A DNA stretch of 64,000 nucleotides from Ianthella basta (GCA_964019415.1 OZ025886.1:4467701-4531700); one strand, 5' to 3'; shown: positions 49,037 to 60,752, numbered from the stretch's first letter. Notes: generated by a model not told the origin, from the sequence alone. Made by a program: numbers and translations.

Positions 49037-50726
49037 TGAGCAAGATGAAGCAAGATGAGGCAAGATGAAGCAAGATGAAGCAGGATGAGGCAAGTTGTAG
49101 AAATATTAAGCAAGTTGAGACAAGATGAAGCAAGATGAGGCAAGATGAAGTAGGATGAGGCAAGATGTGGAAAGATTAAGCAAGTTGAGACAAAATGAAG
49201 CAAGATGAAGCAAGATGAGGCAAGATGAAGCAGGATGAGGCAAGATGAAGCAGGATGAGTCAAGATGTTGAAAGATGAGGCAAGATGAGGCAAGATGAGG
49301 CAAGATGAGCCAAGATGAGGCAAGATGAAGCAAGATGAGGCAAGACGAGGCAAGATGAGGCAAGACGAGGTAGGATGAGGAAAGATGAAGAAAGATGAGG
49401 CAAGACGAGACAAGATCTGGAAAGATGAAGCAAGATGAAGCAAGATGAGGCATGATGAAGCAAGATGAGTCAAGATGTAGAAAGATGAGGAAAGACGAAA
49501 GAAGATGAGAAAAGATGAGTCAAGACGAGGCAAGACGTGGAAAGATGAGTCAAGGTGAAGCAAGATGAGGCAAGATGAGGCATGATGAGGTAAGATCAAG
49601 CAAGATGAGGCATGATGAAGCAAGATGAGACAAGATGTGGAAAGATGAGGCAAGATGAAGCAAGATGAGGTAAGATGAAGCAAGATGAGTCAAGATGTGG
49701 AAAGATGAGGCAAGACGAGGCAAGATAAGGCAAGATGAGGCAAGACGAGACAGGATGAGGAATGATGAAGAAAGATGAGGAAAGATGAGGCAAGACGAGA
49801 CAAGATCTGGAAAGATGAAGCAAGATGAAGCAAGATGAGGCATGATGAAGCAAGATGAGTCAAGATGTAGAAAGATGAGGAAAGACGAAGGAAGATGAGA
49901 AAAGATGAGTCAAGACGAGGCAAGACGTGGAAAGATGAGTCAAGATGAAGCAAGATGACGCAAGATGAGGCATGATGAGGCAAGATCAAGCAAGATGAGG
50001 CATGATGAAACAAGATGAGACAAGATGTGGAAAGATGAGGCAAGATGAAGCAAGATGAGGCAAGATAAAGCAAGATGAGTCAAGATGTGGAAAGATGAGG
50101 CAAGACGAGGCAAGATAAGGCAAGACGAGGCAAGATGAGGAAAGATAGAGGAAGATGTGGAAAGATGAGGCAAGATGAAGCAAGATGAGGCAAGATGAAG
50201 CAAGATGAGGCAAGATGAAGCATGATGAGGCAAGATGAAGCAAGATGAGGCAAGATGAGGAAAGATGAGGCATGATGAAGCAAGATGAGGCAAGATTAAG
50301 CAAGATGAGGCAAGATGAAGCAAGATGAGGCAAGATGAAGCAAGATGAGTCAAGATGAGGCAAGACGAGGCAAGATGAGGCAAGACGAGGCAAGATGAGG
50401 CAAGACGAGGCAAGATGAGGAAAGTTAGAGGAAGATGAGGAAAGATGAAGCAAGATGAGGCAAGATGAAGCAAGATGAGGCAAGATGAAGCAAGATTAAG
50501 CAAGACGAGGAAAGATGAGGCATGATGAAGCAAGATGAGGCAAGATTAAGCAGGATGAGGCAAGATGAAGCAAGATGAGGCAAGATGAAGCAAGACGAGT
50601 CAAGATGTGGAAAGATGAGGCAAGACGAGGCAAGATGTGGAAAGATGAGGCAAGATGAAGCAAGATGAGGCAAGATAAAGCAAGATGAGGCAAGATTAAG
50701 CAAGTTGAGACAAGATGAAGCAATAT
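49037..50726. repeat. 10-bp minisatellite array C, left part
   Basis: GATGARGCAA units with the same variant set as arrays A and B. It is interrupted at 50726 by a DNA element. Confidence 0.98.
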
Positions 50727-50833
50727 CACAGGGTAGTTATAACATGAAACCTCCACTTTGGGTGAAAGGTGTAGATAACCACTAAATTTTGATCGTTAGC
50801 ACATTTTGAGGAAGAAGTATGTGATGTCATCAG

Positions 50834-50853
50834 TGACATCACCGGTGATGTCA
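50834..50853. promoter_or_regulatory. 20-bp perfect palindrome with CRE-like half-sites
   Basis: TGACATCACCGGTGATGTCA, within a cluster of four TGATGTCA/TGACATCA motifs (50820-50866) inside the CACTA-like element. It could bind a bZIP protein, but no function is shown. Confidence 0.5.
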
Positions 50854-51139
50854 TATGATGTCATCATGTACATACACCAACCTCACACAATCACTGAAGC
50901 AGCAGGGCTACCCACATTCACATTTTGCAGTAGCAGTATTACAGGAAAGGAAGAAGGATGAGAAGAAGACTAGCACTCAGTTAGAGTGCTTATACACAGA
51001 CCAGCACTCCACTAGAGTGCTTACACAACAGACAAGCACTTGGCTACAGTGCTCACACAACAGTCTTTGCCTAATGAAGTTATTCTCTGTATTCCAGTTT
51101 TTATCTACAGCAATTATCGAGTTGGTACTAAGTATGCGT

Positions 51140-51420
51140 GGAGCGAGACAGCGTGTGGAATGAGAAAACGTTTGTAGAGTGAAGGAGCGCGTCGAATGAG
51201 ACTGCGTGTTGAGTTACGTACGAAGCGCGTAGAGTGAGACAGCGCGTGGAGAGAGGCCGCGCGTAGTCAGGCGTATCCGTTAGGCAGCGCGTGGAGTGAG
51301 ACAGCGCGTGGAGAGAGGCCATGCGCAGGCTGAGGCTGCGTGTTGAGTTAGGCAGCGCGTGGAGTGAGACAGAGCGTGGATTGAGGCTGTGCGATGAGTT
51401 AGGGAACGTGTAGTGCGGCA
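51140..51420. repeat. Internal GCGCGTGGAGTGAGACA repeats of the CACTA-like element
   Basis: About ten irregular units of GCGCGTGGAGTGAGACA type, 20-45 bp apart. CACTA elements often carry clustered short repeats that bind transposase, though normally nearer the ends. Confidence 0.6.
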
Positions 51421-52152
51421 CACATGGATGGACCCCAACGTACCTTCATTAAATCATACTCTTCCAGCTCTGTGGGCCTGACAACAATAAGAGATACTGT
51501 CCTCGATCTGCTGCACTTCGGTTGACGAGCCGCGTCCTGACATCCCTTTAACACATTGCTATTCGATAACTTATAGTGACGTTTGCTGACGTCATGACAA
51601 TGGCCGGCTTGTTGCTCAGGGAATTTTGTATAAAAAACCGGCATACCTAGAGCTCCTTCTCGGTGAGTGTGCTGCGCATCATCGTGTTTAGTAGTAAATG
51701 TACCTTCATATTCGACTGAGAACAGAAGTGTACCGTAGACTGTTTCAGAGAAAATTGCATTCGAACGTGTGAATTGTGGCAAAATTTCTACCGAAAAGGT
51801 GTTTTTCTTTATATTCTCTGCAAACAGACGCGTACATCCCCAGTTCTCAGTCGATTCTGAAGCTTTACATTTCCCTACACCTAACCAGCGCAACTACGCG
51901 TGTTTCAGGCGTCCTCTAGATATGCCGGTTTTGCTCTGAATGTCGGCGAGTATACCATTTTCAACACTATCAAACATCGTCATCCAAGCTTTTGCCGGTG
52001 CGCTGATCGACTTTTCAGATAAAGCTAAGATCATACTTTATTATCTTGCCAATCTTTATCCTTAGAGTCATTCAGAGAGCGAAAATATAACGTTTCAAAA
52101 AGGTGCAAGGTTAGCGGCTATATTAGCGGTTTCATGTTATAACTACCCTGTG

Positions 52153-54172
52153 ATGAGGCTAGATGAGGCAAGATTAAACAAGATGAGGAAAGATGAAGTA
52201 AGATGAGGCAAGATGAAGCAAAATGAGGCAAGATAAGGCAAGATGATGCAAGATGAAGAAAGATGAAGCAAGAAGAGGCAAGATGAAGCAAGATAAGGCA
52301 AGATGAAGCAAGATAAGGCAAGACGAGGCAAGACGAGGCAAGACAAGGCAAGATGAGGCAAGACGAGGCAAGATGAGGAAAGATGAAGGAAGATGAAGAA
52401 AGATGAGGCAAGACGATGCAAGATGTGGAAAGATGAGGCAAGATGAAGCATGATGAGGCAAGATGAAGCAAGATGAGGCAAGATGAAGCAAAATGATGCA
52501 TGATGAAGAAAGATGAGGCAAAATGAAGCAAGATGAGGCAAGATGAAGCAAGATGAGGCAAGATGAGACATGATGAAGAAAGATGAGGCAAAATGAAGCA
52601 AGATGAGGCATGATGAAGAAAGATGAGGCAAAATGAAGCAAGATGAGGCAAGACAAGGCAAGATGAGGGAAGACGAGGCAAGATGAGGAAAGATGAAGGA
52701 AGATGAGGAAAGATGAGGCAAGACGATGCAAGATGTGGAAAGATGAGGCAAGATGAAGCATGATGAGGCAAGATGAAGCAAGATGAGGCATGATGAAGCA
52801 AGATGAGGCAAAATGAAGCAAGATGAGGTAAGATGAAGCAAGATGAAACAAGATGAAGCAAGACGATTCAAGATGAGGCAAGATGAGACAAGATGTGGAA
52901 AGATGAGGCAAGATGAAGCAAGATGAGGCAAGACGAGGCAAGATGAGGCAAGATGAGGGAAGATGAAGCAGTTGAGGCAAGATGTGGCAAGATGAGACAA
53001 GATGTGGAAAGATGAGGCAAGATAAAGCAAGATGAGGCAAGACGAGGCAAGATGAGGAAAGATGAAGGAAGACGAGGAAAGATGAGGCAAGACGATGCAA
53101 GATGTGGGAAGATGAGGCAAGATGAAACAAGATGAGGCAAGATGAAGCAAGATGAAGCAAGATGAGGCAAGATGAGGCAAGATGAAGCAAGATGAAGCAA
53201 GATGAGGCAAGATGAGGCAAGATGAAGCAAGATGAAGCAAGATGAGGCAAGATGAGGCAAGATGTGGAAAGATAAGGTAAGATGAAGCAAGATGTGGCAA
53301 GATGAGGAAAGATGAGACAAAATGAGGCAAGATGAGGCAAGATGAGACAAGATGAGGAAAGATGAGGCAAGATGAAGGAAGATGAGGCAAGATGAGGCAA
53401 GATGTGGCAAGATGAGACAAGATGTGGAAAGATAAGGTAAGATGAAGCAAGATGAGGCAAGATGAGGAAAGATGAGACAAGATGAGGCAAGATGAGGCAA
53501 GATGAGACAAGATGAGGAAAGATGAGGCAAGATGAAGGAAGATGAGGCAAGATGAAGCAAGATGAGGCAAGATGAGAAAAGATGAGGCAAGATGAAGCAA
53601 GATGAGGCAAGATTAAGCAAGATGAGGCAAGATGAAGCAAGATCAGGCAAAATGAAGCAAGACGAGTCAAGATGTGGAAAGATGAGGCAAGACGAGGCAA
53701 GATGTGGAAAGATGAGGCAAGACGAGGCAAGATGTGGAAAGATGAGGCAAGATGAAGCAAGATGAGGCAAGATGAAGCAAGATGAGGCAATATGAGGCAA
53801 GAAGAAGCAAGATGAGGAAAGATTAGACAAGATGATGCAAGATGAGGCAAGATGAGACAAGATGTGGAAAGAGGAGGCAAGATGAAGCAAGATGAGGCAA
53901 GACGAAGCAAGATGAAGCAAGATGAGGCAAGATGAAGCAAAATGATGCAAGATGAGGAAAGATGAGGCAAGACGAGGCAAGATGTGGAAAGATAAGGCAA
54001 GATGAAGCAAGATGAGGTAAGATGAAGCAAGATGAAGCAAGATGAGGCAATATGAGGCAAGAAGAAGCAAGATGAGGCAAGATGAGGAAAGATGAGACAA
54101 GATGAGGCAAGATGAGGCAAGATGAGACAAGATGTGGAAAGATAAGGCAAGATGAAGCAAGATGAAGCAAGA
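52153..54172. repeat. 10-bp minisatellite array C, right part
   Basis: Continuation of the array after the inserted element; it ends at the ATAAGAACGAAC boundary shared with arrays A and B. Confidence 0.98.
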
Positions 54173-54334
54173 ATAAGAACGAACAAGCAAGAACAAACTG
54201 CACATTGGGAATAAGTACTGTGTACTCCAGTCTAACCACTTTGGAGCACAGAACAGCTGCCCTCAACCATTTGACCCAAGTGTATATCACTCCCTCCCTC
54301 CCTCCCTCTACCAACAACTACAGACTACTCTGAC

Positions 54335-54464
54335 CTGCCATCTTCTCCATGTGTGCCTTAAGGACGTGTGTGGAAAACAGTTGCATCAGTTGGTAGAATG
54401 GTGTCCCTCCTGGTGTGAGGAGCAGGGAGGCTGCAATGGGTGGCAGTCTTGAGGAGGGGTCCTC
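54335..54464 (-). CDS. HAUS6: HAUS6-like exon (copy C)
   Basis: Same 130-bp exon with intact splice sites and open frame as at 16964-17093 and 30154-30283. Conservation in three copies supports real coding, past or present. Confidence 0.45.
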
Positions 54465-57400
54465 CTAGATGGAGGGGGAGGGATGGTGTGACGAGGGCAG
54501 GGGGTGGGGGATCAAGGAGTCAATGACAGCCAGGACCACATCACATTGGAAAGTGGAAATGGAGTGTAGGCAGTGTAGGTGTGGAGCTGAGGGGCAGGAG
54601 TAGAGGATGTGCAGCTGGCACTGGGGACCAGGAAGGGGTGGTGGGATGAGGACAGACCTAGCAGGGGACCCCACAGGAAGAAGAGGAGTACAAACAGTGG
54701 AAGAAGCAGCAGTACCAGTGGCCATACACAGGGCAGCCAGTCCCAAACAAGCAGCACACACCTGGGGCCTTGGGCTTCAACCGTCTCACTCTTGTCATCT
54801 CCTCGGCCATCTCCTCCCAGGAGAGCAGCAGGCAAACAGAACAGTACGCCTCTGGGAACAGACAGCTACAGTCAACGGACAACTGCCACAACACATGACG
54901 ATTGCGCAATAGTAACAGATGGGGAGAGGTGAAGGTAAGCAGGGAGGGGAGTGAAAGGTGAGGGGGAGGGGAGGGGGGAAGGGGGAAGGGAGTAGGGGAG
55001 GGACGGGTAATCTTGTACATCTTGCTATGTTATAAGTGTACTTGCCCTAGTGTGTGCCTTCCACCTTGGAAAGTGGGAATGGAATGGGAGTGTATGCAGA
55101 GCAGGTGTGAGGACGCATGCATGCACGCACGCACGCACGCATGCACGCACGCACGCACGCATGCACACACACACACACACCTCTTGTGACACTAGGGCTC
55201 TGTCAAACACAGTGGTCTTTCAGTGGTGATGGCAGCTTTGTTACTGTAACACCTGGCATGGAAGGGAGTGGGAGAAATAGTTCCTTTTGGTCCACGTCAG
55301 CTGATTCCTGTGGGGGGGGGGGGGGGGGGGGTGGAGGGGAGGGGGGAGTGACACACAATACAATTGTGTGACGTGTACACAATTAACACTTGAGGAATGT
55401 CAACACTCACACAATCACACACAGAGCGGACAATAACAGCAACTCATGGCTCAGGTCTAATTGCTCTGAAATAAACTTATATCAAATACAATTCCAACTA
55501 ATTCTGTGAGTGCAGTCATGTTTCATAAAGGATACACTCAGTGCTGTGTGAGTTGTATCACACGAAAGGACTTGCTGACAAAAGGGACAGCAAAACTGGC
55601 CAACAATCACTTCTCTCTGTCCAATCACCAGCTCATTCGCTAACTCACTTCAAAGTACAAGTCTCCTCACACTACAGCAGGCCCCCACAGGCAGGCAGGT
55701 GCCCCTAACTCGTTCTTACTATCACTTACACTTAATACACAGTTAACACATAGTTAACACCTGCAGCACACACTGCGGGAACAAGTCTGGGGCAAGTGTA
55801 CACCAAACACTACACACACCACATGTCTCAGTTCCACAATTACTCTGCCACGCCTCAATACATTTCACGCCTAGCATGCAGTGGCTGTGCGAGTGCTACA
55901 AGGGTGTGTTGAATAACCCCCACATGCACTCATGTAGCTGTGTTCTCCTGTCATGTTGGCTGGTAGGTCGGTGTTCCCTATCTATTTAGTTGACACCCAC
56001 TGTAGTGCATGTTTCCCACAGAGATTTTTGTCACCTACGGCTGCCTCCCTATTGGAGGTGACAAGTATGACTTGTTGTGTTACATAGGGATGGCTTGAAT
56101 ACACAAATGCCCCTCCTTAGCAGCTGGTTGGGAGACACAATGTACACAAAGTCAACAGTGTGTGCACATCACCTAGTCACACCCAACACATCCACGGCAT
56201 GTCAATGATCAACGCAAAGCAATTTCTGACAGCTTTTGAAGGCAATGTAGATACATTTTATACCATTCCCTGCCAAGTATTGCTATATAGCAGCAAATGA
56301 CATACATACACACGAGCCAATCAATGATTAGTCCAATTTGCAGCGTTCAAACAATTAAGAGGTTCCAGTGACCTGCAACCAGCTGTAGCTACATGCAACC
56401 ATAACTTGAATGTGGAGGACTGCCCCAGCACAGCTCTCTGGAAGAGACAGCACACTACTTGTCAGTCTACACTGCTCCGGTCCCACAGGCCAAGAAGCAA
56501 TCTGCTTGTGTTAGCTCCCCCTCCTCAAAACATAAGAGTGTACAGAATGTGCTGAGTGGTGGCAGGTGTGTGCTGTGAATAGGGAAGTGATGTCACTGTG
56601 CAATAAATGGCACACCACACACATAAACTTAGCTACTTTAACCAACTCCTTGTCAGTGACCACGGTTTAGTGCATTTACGTAGCTACAGCTGGTTTTCGC
56701 TAATAAACCAACAAGGTATAATTGAGTAGCCACAATGACACCGACAGATTACCTCTCAGAGCAGCACAGTCCCGAACAAGCAGCACACACCTTGGGCCTT
56801 GGGCTTCAACCCCTCACTCTTGGCATCTCCTCCCAGGAGAGCAGCAGGCAAACAGAACACCACGCCTCTGAGAACAGACAGCTACAGCCGATGGACACTT
56901 GCTGCAGGCAGACTTTGAGATAGGAGCGCTACCCGGGAACAAAATGGACCCGGGACAGGCAGGACTCCTCGCACCACTCGAGGAAGCGAAGCGAAGACAA
57001 TGCACAATCGTAGAGTACCATCCTATACATTCAGGAGCGCTCCCATGGTCAAGGCGCTCCTGCCATCGATGCTCCTGCTATGGCACAATCTGGCGCTAAT
57101 TAAGGTAAACCGGAAGTGTTGTGTGAGGTTGGGGGAGTTCCCTTGTGCAATCGGCTCTCGGCCAAGTGGTTGGAAGTGATCTTGTCCGTCAGCCAAGTCA
57201 GTCTCTTTCGCTATCGGTGAGACATAGAGATCGTACCTTTGTACATGCACACTAAAGTGCGTGTCATCACACGGGGGGGGGGGCATTACCAGTAGTCCAC
57301 TGGCGTCTGGAGGTCGGTACACATCATTTCGTGTAGCTAGCTAGTCAAACAGTCTCTGTAGCGTATAGTGGGCGAGTACGCGATACCAGACACACTTGTG

Positions 57401-57505
57401 GGCCATTAGTTAATTAAGGTATATAGTGAAATGATGAACGTGGAGTTAGGCTGCTACGTGCACTCTATCACACTGTTCTCTCATTACAGTTACAACTGTC
57501 AAACA
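54465..57505. other. Duplicate of the HAUS6-like upstream region and NLR 5' region
   Basis: Collinear with 30284-33871. It holds the same unassigned exon-like stretches on the minus strand (about 54770-54880 and 55185-55310). A short CA/CACG tract and a poly-G run (55313-55331) mark length changes. Near 56980-57110 it has about 100 bp not found in the first copy, and it lacks the 240 extra bases of 33320-33550. Confidence 0.5.
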
Positions 57506-58823
57506 ATGGGAGGTATCATTAGCAGGTGGTGTTTGGGCCGTACTGCTGTTGTTGCTGCTGGTGGTGCTGATGATGTGGAGGAGGAGGCTGCAAGTGAACA
57601 AACCCCAGATAATACAGAAACTCCCCATGAACCACACCTGCCGGCAACAGACCTGCCTCCAGGACCTCACCTACAAGATGAAGGAACTTGTCAAGGTGCT
57701 TATAAGATTGAGTACATGTGTTAACACAGTGGGTTTGGTATCCCACAGTCAGGATGCTGGTTGGCTATGACTAGCTAGCTAAGTATTGCATCCAGCAGCA
57801 TGAGGGAGGGTTGCATGTGTAGGACACACACCCTAGTCTGTGCTAGTTTAGGAGCTATGTATGATGAAGGTGTAGGATGCCTGCTCTCTGGGCTACAGCT
57901 GTCGTGGTCACAGGCGGTGTGCTGCCTACTCCTCTCCAACACTTACCATTTGTACTAGTTCTTGTGTGTGAGATCACCTTTAAACAAGCAGCCCCATTGT
58001 ACATCACACCTCTACATGGTGGAGCATTGTGTCAGTGTGCATGCACTCAGCATACAGTGACCAAATGGTGTATTGCAGTAACAGAAAGCAATAAAGATTG
58101 AAACATTTAACAGCTGTCAATTGTGTGTTCCGTTCACAGTGAGTCGACCAGTCAGTGGTCAGGGCCATGCTGGTGAAGTGGCCAATGAGCAGCGGACACC
58201 AGTGAGTTGTGTGTGTGTGTGTGTTGTGCACTTCTGTGAGTGTGTACCTTCTGCATGGGCAAGAAGTGGCAGTCCTGTGTGCTGTTGTGGGGCTGACGGT
58301 TTCTTTGTGCCCGAGTCATCTGTGACCAACTGTAGGTGTAGCTTTGGGTATGTGCTACTAGTTACATCAAACGATAGTAAAGGTTAGTAGAAGTCCAGTA
58401 ATCTTGTGTTGTGTGTGTTGTGCACTCTTGTCAGTGGGTATGCCTTGCCTACACTTAGCTTCATGGTGAACTTGGGCTACCTTGTCTCAATCACTAATTC
58501 TGCTCATCATCAGCTACTGAGTAGGAGCAGGCAGTGTCCATATTTCACCAGTCACGAAATGTGAGGTTACCTGGTGACATGTGGATGCTGTTAGTGTACA
58601 AACTACTTGACTGATAAGGTGTAGCTATGAATGGCTCCTATAAGGACTGCATGGGATCACCCGCACATGTGCTAACCTGTGTATCAGCCCCTCCTCCACT
58701 TGTGTCTACAAGTAAAGGCCTACATTACCACCAGCTAGTGCTCTACTCTTCTGTGTGGTCCTCTTCTCTCCCACCCTCAGGTGCCTCCTGTACTCCCTGG
58801 ACCACTGCCTGACACAGTTCAAG
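57506..58823 (+). pseudogene. Truncated NLR copy: exons 1-3 only
   Basis: Exons 57506-57695, 58140-58201 and 58781-58823 have exactly the lengths and splice phases of the intact gene's first three exons (190, 62 and 43 bp). All remain open (MGGIISRWCLGRTAVVAAGG start; SRPVSGQGHAGEVA; VPPVLPGPLPDTVQ). The sequence leaves the NLR at a GT microsatellite before the CARD exon, so CARD, NACHT and LRR are missing. If transcribed it would give only the N-terminal tail. Confidence 0.88.
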
Positions 58824-58943
58824 GTATGTTATACTGTGACTTCCATATAAGGAGTGGTAGTGTTTGCACAAATGGTGGGCACCAAGTGGGTCTATTCTCC
58901 TTCTCAGCTTCCATTGCCACAAATTACATCACTAGTAACTAGC

Positions 58944-58944
<1 letters not shown>

Positions 58945-59010
<66 letters not shown>

Positions 59011-59019
59011 TGTGGTGTG

Positions 59020-59050
<31 letters not shown>

Positions 59051-59074
59051 TGTGGTGTGTGTGTGTGTGTGTGT

Positions 59075-59143
<69 letters not shown>

Positions 59144-59150
59144 ATGTGTA
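58945..59150. repeat. GT microsatellite at the duplication junction
   Basis: About 205 bp of TG repeats with GTGGTG interruptions. Left of it is the NLR intron 3; right of it is WHAMM/JMY intron 2 sequence, whose own homologue is also a GT tract (44267-44545). The junction therefore formed in or next to the microsatellite. Confidence 0.9.
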
Positions 59151-59536
59151 TACAGTTAGGATTCAAACTGCTCTCTGCTGCTCTGAGAAGAGCTGGCTTT
59201 AATGTGTGGATTGCACATCTCTGTAGAAGGAGACCCTGATGAAGAAGGTGGAACAAGAACGTAAGCAGGAGATGAAGCTATCCAGGCTTCAAGCAGTGCA
59301 GAGGGTGAAGCAGTACAAACAAGTGAGTACAGTGGAGGGCACGTGCATTAGTGAGGGCAGAGGGCAGAGACAACTGGAGTTGTGAGCTGTCAGAGTGCGT
59401 GTGTGTCCACTACTTGTTTCTGTGTTTGCCTATGCAAGGAGTGCAGTCAAAGAAGAACACACCGAAGGATTATGTCCCACCGTGGAAGAGAGTGCAATCC
59501 CATTTCAGCTCATTGTATATGTAATTACACACCCTG
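59151..59536 (+). pseudogene. WHAMM/JMY: WHAMM/JMY fragment, copy 3
   Basis: Contains exon 3 (59227-59322; ETLMKKVEQERKQEMKLSRL) with intact splice sites and the first ~55 bp of exon 4, whose acceptor changed from GCAGGG to GCAAGG. The rest of exon 4 is deleted: sequence jumps from GTGGAAGAGAGTGCA to ATCCCATTTCAGCTC of the 3'UTR, the two sides sharing AGTGCA. The homology ends at 59536. Confidence 0.85.
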
Positions 59537-59537
59537 A

Positions 59538-59696
59538 GTGTCCCACACGGTGACGAGAGAAGAGAAGGGCGCGAGGCCGACTCCTCTAACGTTTAATGAG
59601 GCCAGCACAGGTTCAGCCACCGCGGTGTGTAGCAGAGGCGCAACCAGCAACTCAGTCTCAGGGCCAAGCTCCATGTTTGCTCCAGTTGTTACAAAG
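59538..59696 (+). CDS. Possible exon of an unidentified plus-strand gene
   Basis: Open stretch reading TREEKGARPTPLTFNEASTG and SGPSSMFAPVVTK before AAG|GTCAGT. It is Ser/Thr/Ala-rich and has no recognised domain. It begins exactly where the WHAMM/JMY fragment ends, so it may be the tail of a gene cut by the rearrangement. Confidence 0.35.
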
Positions 59697-59774
59697 GTCA
59701 GTCTCTCTACGTGTTGTCTGCGGTTGTGGGTTTGTAGTGAAAGTGGCTGAAAATGGATGTGTTTGTAAGTACAC

Positions 59775-60752
59775 GTGTGACATGTGCTCTGGTGCGTATA
59801 CTAAATGGAGTGTGTGTGACATGTGCTCTGGTACGTATACTAAATGGAGTGTGTGTGACATGTGCTCTGGTACGTGTACTAAATGGAGTGTGTGTGACAT
59901 GTGCTCTGGTACGTATACTAAATGGAGTGTGCGTGACATGTGCTCTGGTACGTATACTAAATGGAGTGTGTGTGACATGTGCTCTGGTACGTATACTAAA
60001 TGGAGTGTGTGTGACATGTGCTCTGGTATGTATACTAAATGGAGTGTGTGTGACATGTGCTCTGGTGCGTATACTAAATGGAGTGTGTGTGACATGTGCT
60101 CTGGTACGTGTACTAAATGGAGTGTGTGTGACATGTGCTCTGGTACGTATACTAAATGGAGTGTGTGTGACATGTGCTCTGGTACGTATACTAAATGGAG
60201 TGTGTGTGACATGTGCTCTGGTACGTATACTAAATGGAGTGTGTGTGACATGTGTCTGGTACGTGTACTAAATGGAGTGTGTGTGACATGTACTCTGGTA
60301 CGTATACTAAATGGAGTGTGTGTGACATGTGCTCTGGTACGTATACTAAATGGAGTGTGTGTGACATGTGCTCTGGTACGTATACTAAATGGAGTGTGTG
60401 TGACATGTGCTCTGGTACGTGTACTAAATGGAGTGTGTGTGACATGTGCTCTGGTACGTATACTAAATGGAGTGTGTGTGACATGTGCTCTGGTACGTGT
60501 ACTAAATGGAGTGTGTGTGACATGTGCTCTGGTACGTATACTAAATGGAGTGTGTGTGACATGTGCTCTGGTACGTATACTAAATGGAGTGTGTGTGACA
60601 TGTGCTCTGGTACGTATACTAAATGGAGTGTGTGTGACATGTGCTCTGGTACGTATACTAAATGGAGTGTGTGTGACATGTGTTCTGGCACGTATACTAA
60701 ATGGAGTGTGTGTGACATGTGCTCTGGTACGTATACTAAATGGAGTGTGTGT
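59775..60752. repeat. 39-bp minisatellite, about 25 units
   Basis: Unit: GTGTGACATGTGCTCTGGTA followed by CGTATACTAAATGGAGTGT. Thirteen codons long, so it stays in phase; one frame reads CDMCSGTYTKWSV repeatedly, another VRILNGVCVTCAL, and the minus strand HTLHLVYVPEHMS. All are open, with one unit (about 60250) a base short. Splice-like sites on both sides suggest an intron. Confidence 0.95.

Larger units (their letters stand above)
50727..52152. mobile_element. Non-autonomous CACTA/EnSpm-like DNA element inserted in the minisatellite
   Basis: The 1426-bp element has perfect 25-bp terminal inverted repeats beginning CACAGGGTAGTTATAACATG. AT flanks both ends; removing one AT recreates the array variant GCAATATGAGGC seen elsewhere, so the target duplication is 2 bp. 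CACAG termini with a 2-bp duplication suggest a CACTA/EnSpm relative; other superfamilies with CACAG ends (such as Chapaev) make 3-4-bp duplications. No transposase was recognised. A 164-codon minus-strand frame (51399-51893) matches nothing I know and is probably fortuitous. Confidence 0.75.

Noticed and set aside
51399-51893. 164-codon minus-strand protein
   Set aside because: No recognisable domain, located in a non-autonomous element, and it overlaps internal repeats.
59775-60752. CRISPR-like array
   Set aside because: The 39-bp units are contiguous and have no unique spacers; the context is a eukaryotic intron.
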